A stretch of 7,450 nt of DNA from Anaerolineae bacterium (GTDB lineage Bacteria; Chloroflexota; Anaerolineae; Promineifilales; Promineifilaceae), in assembly GCA_028284105.1 (NCBI GenBank), contig JANQSK010001045.1, positions 1-7,450 on the forward strand, given 5' to 3'. The notes beneath the pieces were generated by a model. The model was not told where the DNA came from, did no database searches, and saw nothing but the letters and a program-made list of their open reading frames with translations. Position 1 is the first letter of the stretch. The number at the start of each line of letters is the position of its first letter. Shown in pieces: positions 5,327 to 7,450 of this stretch. Position numbers and translations under genes: made by a program.

Positions 5327-7090
5327 TTATTCAAGCATTGGTACAGGATGACATTTATACAAAGCCTCTTTGAGGGTGTCGATTGATATGGGCTTGCTGA
5401 TATAGTCATCAAGCCCCTGTGAAAGAAAGTATTCTCGATCCCCTTTGATTGCATTGGCGGTCATTGCAATAATGCGAGGTCGATTGTCTCCATATTGGGC
5501 GATAATTTTTTGTGTTGCTTGAACCCCATCCATTTCTGGCATTTGAATATCCATTAAGACGACATCATATGTTTTTTCAGTAACGGCCGTAAATGCTTCA
5601 AGCCCATTGTTCACTAAATCGGCCGTGCCTCCTAGGCGTTCCAACATACGGAGTCCGACCTTTTGATTAATTTTGTTATCGTCTGCCAAAAGAATCGTTA
5701 GCTTTGAAATATGATCCGCCGGCCGTTCATCTTCTGTATCAGGCCCGATTGATTCAATAGAATCTGAAGTGCTGGGGATTGGATTTGTTTGATGGGGGGC
5801 ACATGTTTGTACGGCAATTGAAAAGTAAAAAGCCGTCCCTTCATTTAACTTGCTTTCAACTTGGATATCCCCACCCATCGCTCTAATAATTTGTTGGCTT
5901 ATTGACAGACCCAGACCTGTTCCCCCAAATCGACGCGTTGTTGAAGAGTCTGCTTGTGTAAATGGATTAAAAAGCTGAGCAATGCGAGCTTTGGGAATCC
6001 CAATACCTGTATCCTTGACTGAAAAATGCAGATGGGCTTTTCCTTGTAGCGTTTCAAACTGCTCGATTGAAATCGTGACCTCGCCTTGCTCCGTAAATTT
6101 GACTGCGTTGCCTACCAAATTCATAAAAATTTGGGTTAAACGAGTTGGGTCTCCTATAAAGTGGGACGGGATTTCTTCAGGAATATTAGAAGACAAAACG
6201 ACTGACTTCTCAGAAGCTTTGCTGGCTAACATCTCAAACACAAAGTTAATTTGCTGACGAAGATCAAATTTGATTTCTTCTAATTCTAAGTGACCTGATT
6301 CGATTTTAGAGAAGTCGAGAATTTGATTGATTAAAGTGAGAAGAGTTTGTCCACTATTGCTGATAATACTAACAAAGTCATTTTGCTCATCAGTGAGCTT
6401 GGTTTTTAAAAGGAGTTCCACCATGCCAATAATGCCATTGAGGGGGGTACGAATCTCATGGCTCATATTGGCAAGAAAATCAGATTTAACTTGGGTGGCT
6501 ATTTCAGCTTTTTCTTTGGCATGCCGCAGGTCATAAAGGGTTCGATCGATTGTGATTGAGGCTAGCCATGAAATGACAGCCAGCGCTGAATAAGCCAATA
6601 TGCCTACGAAGTTGAATGGAATATCCGTTGTGATATTTGCATGCAAATAAAGAAGCGATATGATGAAAACCATAATGAAACTAGATAGGGGAGATAAAAT
6701 CACGCTTGCCATCAAAATGGGGATAGCTAGAACAATCATATTTCTTCCCCAAATATTCTCATAAACTGGCGCCGACATATAGCAAATGAATAAGAAGATG
6801 AGCAAAAACATCCACGCCGCAGTTTTCGTTTTCTTTTGCTTGTTGAGGGAATATGCTCCTGCTAAGCAAAAGAATAAGATGATGGCTGGAGTAAGCACCT
6901 CAAAACTTGTTTCATCTCCTCTGAGCCATCCCGAAATTCCGAAGATAAACGCTATGGTAGTTAAACACCAAAAGCATAGTAATAAAAAGTTGAGTAACAA
7001 CGCCCGATGTGTTTGTTCGGGCTCGAAATCTTGAACTTCGATCAAACGTAATACCAATCCATAAGATTGGTTCAATATATTTTTTTTCAT
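5327..7090 (-). CDS. hybrid sensor histidine kinase with membrane sensor and receiver domain
   Basis: This 587-residue membrane protein combines sensor, kinase and receiver. About six membrane spans lie in residues 31-180 (roughly 31-55, 64-80, 92-106, 117-131, 132-149, 160-180), with short loops and no large periplasmic domain. I do not recognise this sensor unit. A linker helix (DLRHAKEKAEIATQVK) leads to the dimerisation domain, with phospho-acceptor H211 in SHEIRTPLNG. The ATP domain shows the N box (NLVGNAVKF, N324/N328), G1 DTGIGI (360-365), F box FNPFTQAD (374-381) and G2 GGTGLGL (389-395). After a Ser/Pro-rich linker, the receiver has D470/D471, phospho-acceptor D514 (LMDIQMPEMDG), T544 and K566 (SKP). 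All catalytic residues are present. There is no PAS or HPt domain, so phosphate relay beyond D514 needs a separate HPt protein. The sigma factor gene follows 43 bp downstream. Confidence 0.95.
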   Translation of the reverse strand: MKKNILNQSYGLVLRLIEVQDFEPEQTHRALLLNFLLLCFWCLTTIAFIFGISGWLRGDETSFEVLTPAIILFFCLAGAYSLNKQKKTKTAAWMFLLIFLFICYMSAPVYENIWGRNMIVLAIPILMASVILSPLSSFIMVFIISLLYLHANITTDIPFNFVGILAYSALAVISWLASITIDRTLYDLRHAKEKAEIATQVKSDFLANMSHEIRTPLNGIIGMVELLLKTKLTDEQNDFVSIISNSGQTLLTLINQILDFSKIESGHLELEEIKFDLRQQINFVFEMLASKASEKSVVLSSNIPEEIPSHFIGDPTRLTQIFMNLVGNAVKFTEQGEVTISIEQFETLQGKAHLHFSVKDTGIGIPKARIAQLFNPFTQADSSTTRRFGGTGLGLSISQQIIRAMGGDIQVESKLNEGTAFYFSIAVQTCAPHQTNPIPSTSDSIESIGPDTEDERPADHISKLTILLADDNKINQKVGLRMLERLGGTADLVNNGLEAFTAVTEKTYDVVLMDIQMPEMDGVQATQKIIAQYGDNRPRIIAMTANAIKGDREYFLSQGLDDYISKPISIDTLKEALYKCHPVPMLE

Positions 7091-7197
7091 TTGGGTAACG
7101 ATGCTCCACCTAGTTATTAATTAGAGCATAGCAAATATCCCAAAGCCGTTAAATGAGTCAGTTGTAATGGGTGAGGTTTACGCCAATAATATGTTGT
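7091..7197 (-). promoter_or_regulatory. 107-bp gap before the histidine kinase, possible promoter
   Basis: On the minus strand TTAACG, a 16-bp spacer and TATGCT (7125-7130) give a 4/6 plus 4/6 match to sigma-70 boxes, with a predicted leader of about 28 nt containing GGTGGAG. The match is weak. I see no terminator hairpin for the upstream glycosyl hydrolase gene. Confidence 0.25.
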
Positions 7198-7450
7198 TTA
7201 GGGTAGGTTTTCGATGGATGGCACAACGGCCGTTTCTTGATACGGTCCATTTGCTAAATCGTCAAAATACCCGTTGTCCTCTAGCCCAAAGTAGGCAAAT
7301 AACGCGTGCCCACCCGTTCCAATTTCACGTGCCAGATCGATTCGGGCAACGATTTCATCAAAGGTACAGTAGTTGGTGCCGATGCCTGGAATGATAAAAC
7401 TGCCGTTTGCACTCGCTTGAAAATCGCGGACAAGCGTTTCCCATTTTGCA
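7198..7450 (-). CDS. C-terminal end of a GHL10-like glycosyl hydrolase (cut by window edge)
   Basis: The minus-strand frame is open from the window edge to a TAA at 7198-7200, giving 83 residues (AKWETLVRDFQASANG ... PSIENLP). The order of features fits the end of the TIM barrel of family-10-like glycosyl hydrolases (GHL10/DUF187): W-x-x-LVRDF, then a strand IIPGIGTNY, a helix DEIVARIDLAREIG, a last strand GHALFAYFGL, and a closing LANGPYQETAVVP, where the family usually has L..GPY...A..P. In such enzymes the barrel is secreted and acts on polysaccharide, but neither the signal peptide nor the catalytic residues are in view. The AACGGCCGTT palindrome is read as Thr-Ala-Val near the end. The frame is certainly coding; the family name is from pattern memory only. 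The plus-strand frame over the same bases (7167-7394) is a shadow. Confidence 0.65.
   Translation of the reverse strand, partial: AKWETLVRDFQASANGSFIIPGIGTNYCTFDEIVARIDLAREIGTGGHALFAYFGLEDNGYFDDLANGPYQETAVVPSIENLP

Larger units (their letters stand above)
221..7233. repeat. dispersed palindrome ACGGCCGT (extended form AACGGCCGTT)
   Basis: Perfect ACGGCCGT copies start at 221, 407, 2169, 4358, 5583 and 7226. Those at 407, 4358 and 7226 extend to the 10-bp palindrome AACGGCCGTT. Near copies sharing the core CGGCCG start at 1999, 5619 and 5719. All nine lie in coding sequence, in seven different genes. The span given here runs from the first to the last copy; the intervening sequence is not part of the repeat. 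Confidence 0.85.

Noticed and set aside
7167..7394. 75-codon plus-strand frame near the right edge
   Set aside because: The minus strand over the same bases reads as the end of a glycosyl hydrolase with a sensible stop at 7198; the plus frame is its shadow.
1..7450. CRISPR array, insertion sequence, tRNA/rRNA or prophage
   Set aside because: No regularly spaced long repeats, transposase or integrase motifs, or RNA-gene stems were seen on either strand.

Overview
The window looks like a piece of a mid-GC (about 40-45% by eye) bacterial chromosome. It is densely packed and almost entirely coded on the minus strand. The best taxonomic hint is a lipoprotein whose lipobox is followed by a long Pro/Thr-rich linker, a style common in Chloroflexota (Anaerolineae and relatives). 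The mixed, unrelated small genes fit this too. This assignment is inference; no rRNA or marker gene is present. I see no tRNA, rRNA, CRISPR array, insertion sequence or phage gene.

Layout in plus-strand order. 1-291: N-terminal part of a membrane fatty-acid-desaturase-like protein, cut by the window edge. 337-963: an unrecognised 208-residue protein. 1116-1715 and 1725-2231: a class I methyltransferase and, 9 bp upstream of it, a single-domain ParB/sulfiredoxin-fold protein, probably one operon. 2298-2534: a small zinc-ribbon protein, the only plus-strand gene, divergent from the ParB-like gene. 2581-3381 and 3374-3886: a lipoprotein and a GNAT acetyltransferase overlapping by 8 bp. 3902-3950: a strong hairpin terminator. 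3964-4413: an SRPBCC-fold protein whose start I move to an ATG behind a clear Shine-Dalgarno. 4489-5283: an ECF-type sigma factor with a cysteine-bearing C-terminal extension. 5327-7090: a hybrid histidine kinase. 7198-7450: the C-terminal end of a GHL10-like glycosyl hydrolase, cut by the edge. No gene-free stretch reaches 300 bp; the largest gap is 964-1115.

Functional links. The histidine kinase and the sigma factor lie 43 bp apart on the same strand and could form a membrane-sensing/transcription module. No anti-sigma factor is visible, and the kinase lacks its own phosphotransfer (HPt) domain. The ParB-like/methyltransferase and GNAT/lipoprotein pairs are probably translated from shared messages. 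The other genes show no obvious common pathway.

The most striking non-gene signal is a palindrome, ACGGCCGT (often AACGGCCGTT), which occurs six times in 7.45 kb, always inside genes and five times in the reading frame Thr-Ala-Val. Two genes (GNAT and sigma factor) have a -10-like hexamer placed so that the predicted transcription start is the A of the ATG, which suggests leaderless mRNAs. I see no convincing evidence of a wholly new multi-gene system.
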